From Bradyrhizobium iriomotense (GTDB lineage: Bacteria; Pseudomonadota; Alphaproteobacteria; Rhizobiales; Xanthobacteraceae): a stretch of 52,647 nt of DNA. The notes below the pieces were generated by a model, which saw only the letters and a list, made by a program, of their open reading frames with translations, did not search any database and was not told the origin of the DNA. Below are positions 52,296 to 52,647 of the stretch, in pieces. The translations under genes were made by a program, and so were the position numbers. The stretch lies in the NCBI RefSeq assembly GCF_030160715.1, contig NZ_BSOW01000051.1:1-52647 (forward strand), read 5' to 3'. Position 1 is the first letter of the stretch. The number at the start of each line of letters is the position of its first letter.

Positions 52296-52647
52296 CGGCT
52301 CCGGCAGCGCCAGAGATTGTAAGGCCTCCCCGGGCGCCGCGGTTGCCTTTGGGACTGAACGTATTCGGCGATGATAGATAGCGGGGCACCTCCGCACGAG
52401 CCGACGAAGTAGGACGGCGACCACAACGCGGCGTCGCGGCCGCGCATGTGCACTTCAGGCCGCCATTCGCGCAGCAACCGTCTCGAAACGCCCTTCAGGC
52501 TGTTGACCAATTTAGAGAGCGCGACCTTCGGCGGGTAGTTAACCAAGAAGTGCACGTGGTCGTCCTCGCCATCGCACTCGATCAATTCTGCCTCAGAATC
52601 CCTGCAGACTTTCGCGAAGATCGACCGCAGGTCCCGAAGCGTTCGGA
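52277..52647 (-). CDS. IS200/IS605-type transposase TnpA, 5' end beyond window
   Basis: The frame runs off the right edge of the window; only the C-terminal two thirds are seen. The HUH motif is in GEDDHVHFLVNYPPK (His-Val-His). VALSKLVNSLKGVSRRLLRE is the typical TnpA helix. The catalytic Tyr is in IIAEYVQSQ. These single-strand transposases excise and insert the element next to short target sequences. Its left end must lie close to 52250-52276, where the hipA remnant stops. Confidence 0.85.
   Translation of the reverse strand, partial: RTLRDLRSIFAKVCRDSEAELIECDGEDDHVHFLVNYPPKVALSKLVNSLKGVSRRLLREWRPEVHMRGRDAALWSPSYFVGSCGGAPLSIIAEYVQSQRQPRRPGRPYNLWRCRSRYPSPA

Noticed and set aside
1..52647. 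tRNA genes, rRNA genes, CRISPR arrays, nod boxes
   Set aside because: None recognised by eye on either strand; a tRNAscan, Infernal and motif scan would be decisive.

Overview
The window looks like part of a Bradyrhizobium symbiosis island or a similar accessory region of a soil alphaproteobacterium. The basis is an avidin-like gene very close to bradavidin, Rhizobiales-type genes (Omp25-like barrel, phasin, OprB porin, urea/branched-chain-type ABC transporters), several insertion-sequence pieces, many frameshifted genes, and long gene-poor stretches between intact catabolic genes. There is no rRNA, no tRNA that I could recognise, and no CRISPR array.

Layout. 0-5.5 kb: possible IS21-type end repeats, an orphan peptide-type binding protein, a complete but dead IS3-family element with matching ends and a 4-bp target duplication, then a gene-poor stretch with a good intrinsic terminator. 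5.5-22.9 kb: the most coherent block. On the minus strand, from high to low coordinates, it holds an O-methyltransferase, a phosphonopyruvate decarboxylase-like enzyme and a (phosphono)aldehyde dehydrogenase; then a plus-strand LysR regulator; then a long minus-strand operon with a short cobalamin-independent methionine synthase-like protein, a metallophosphoesterase, two tandem UrtA-like binding proteins, the UrtB/C/D/E-like permeases and ATPases, and a hexapeptide acyltransferase of the phosphonate-associated type. A second methyltransferase and a methylenetetrahydrofolate reductase-like protein follow.

23.4-39.5 kb: a plus-strand catabolic set (Baeyer-Villiger monooxygenase behind a sigma-54-type promoter, a tandem class III CoA-transferase, a Gfo/Idh/MocA oxidoreductase, a YWTD beta-propeller, a beta-keto acid cleavage enzyme and an MFS transporter). 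It is interspersed with decayed regulators (RpiR, a NarL-type two-component pair), a phasin, a coiled-coil hypothetical and a frameshifted outer-membrane barrel.

40-51.4 kb: the bradavidin-like gene, a full-length metE behind a cobalamin riboswitch, a TauD/TfdA dioxygenase, an OprB porin, aspartate ammonia-lyase and a HAD protein, separated by 0.5-0.9 kb of gene-poor DNA. 51.4 kb to the end: an IS3 transposase remnant, a hipB antitoxin with a degraded hipA, and an IS200-type transposase running off the edge.

Working idea (inference). The 5.5-22.9 kb block imports a small polar compound through a urea-type transporter and processes a phosphonate- or sulfonate-like C2/C3 acid, with several methyl-transfer and folate C1 enzymes suggesting that methyl groups are added to or removed from it. 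No PEP mutase, C-P lyase or phosphonoacetate hydrolase is visible in the window, so the pathway is either split or not the textbook one.
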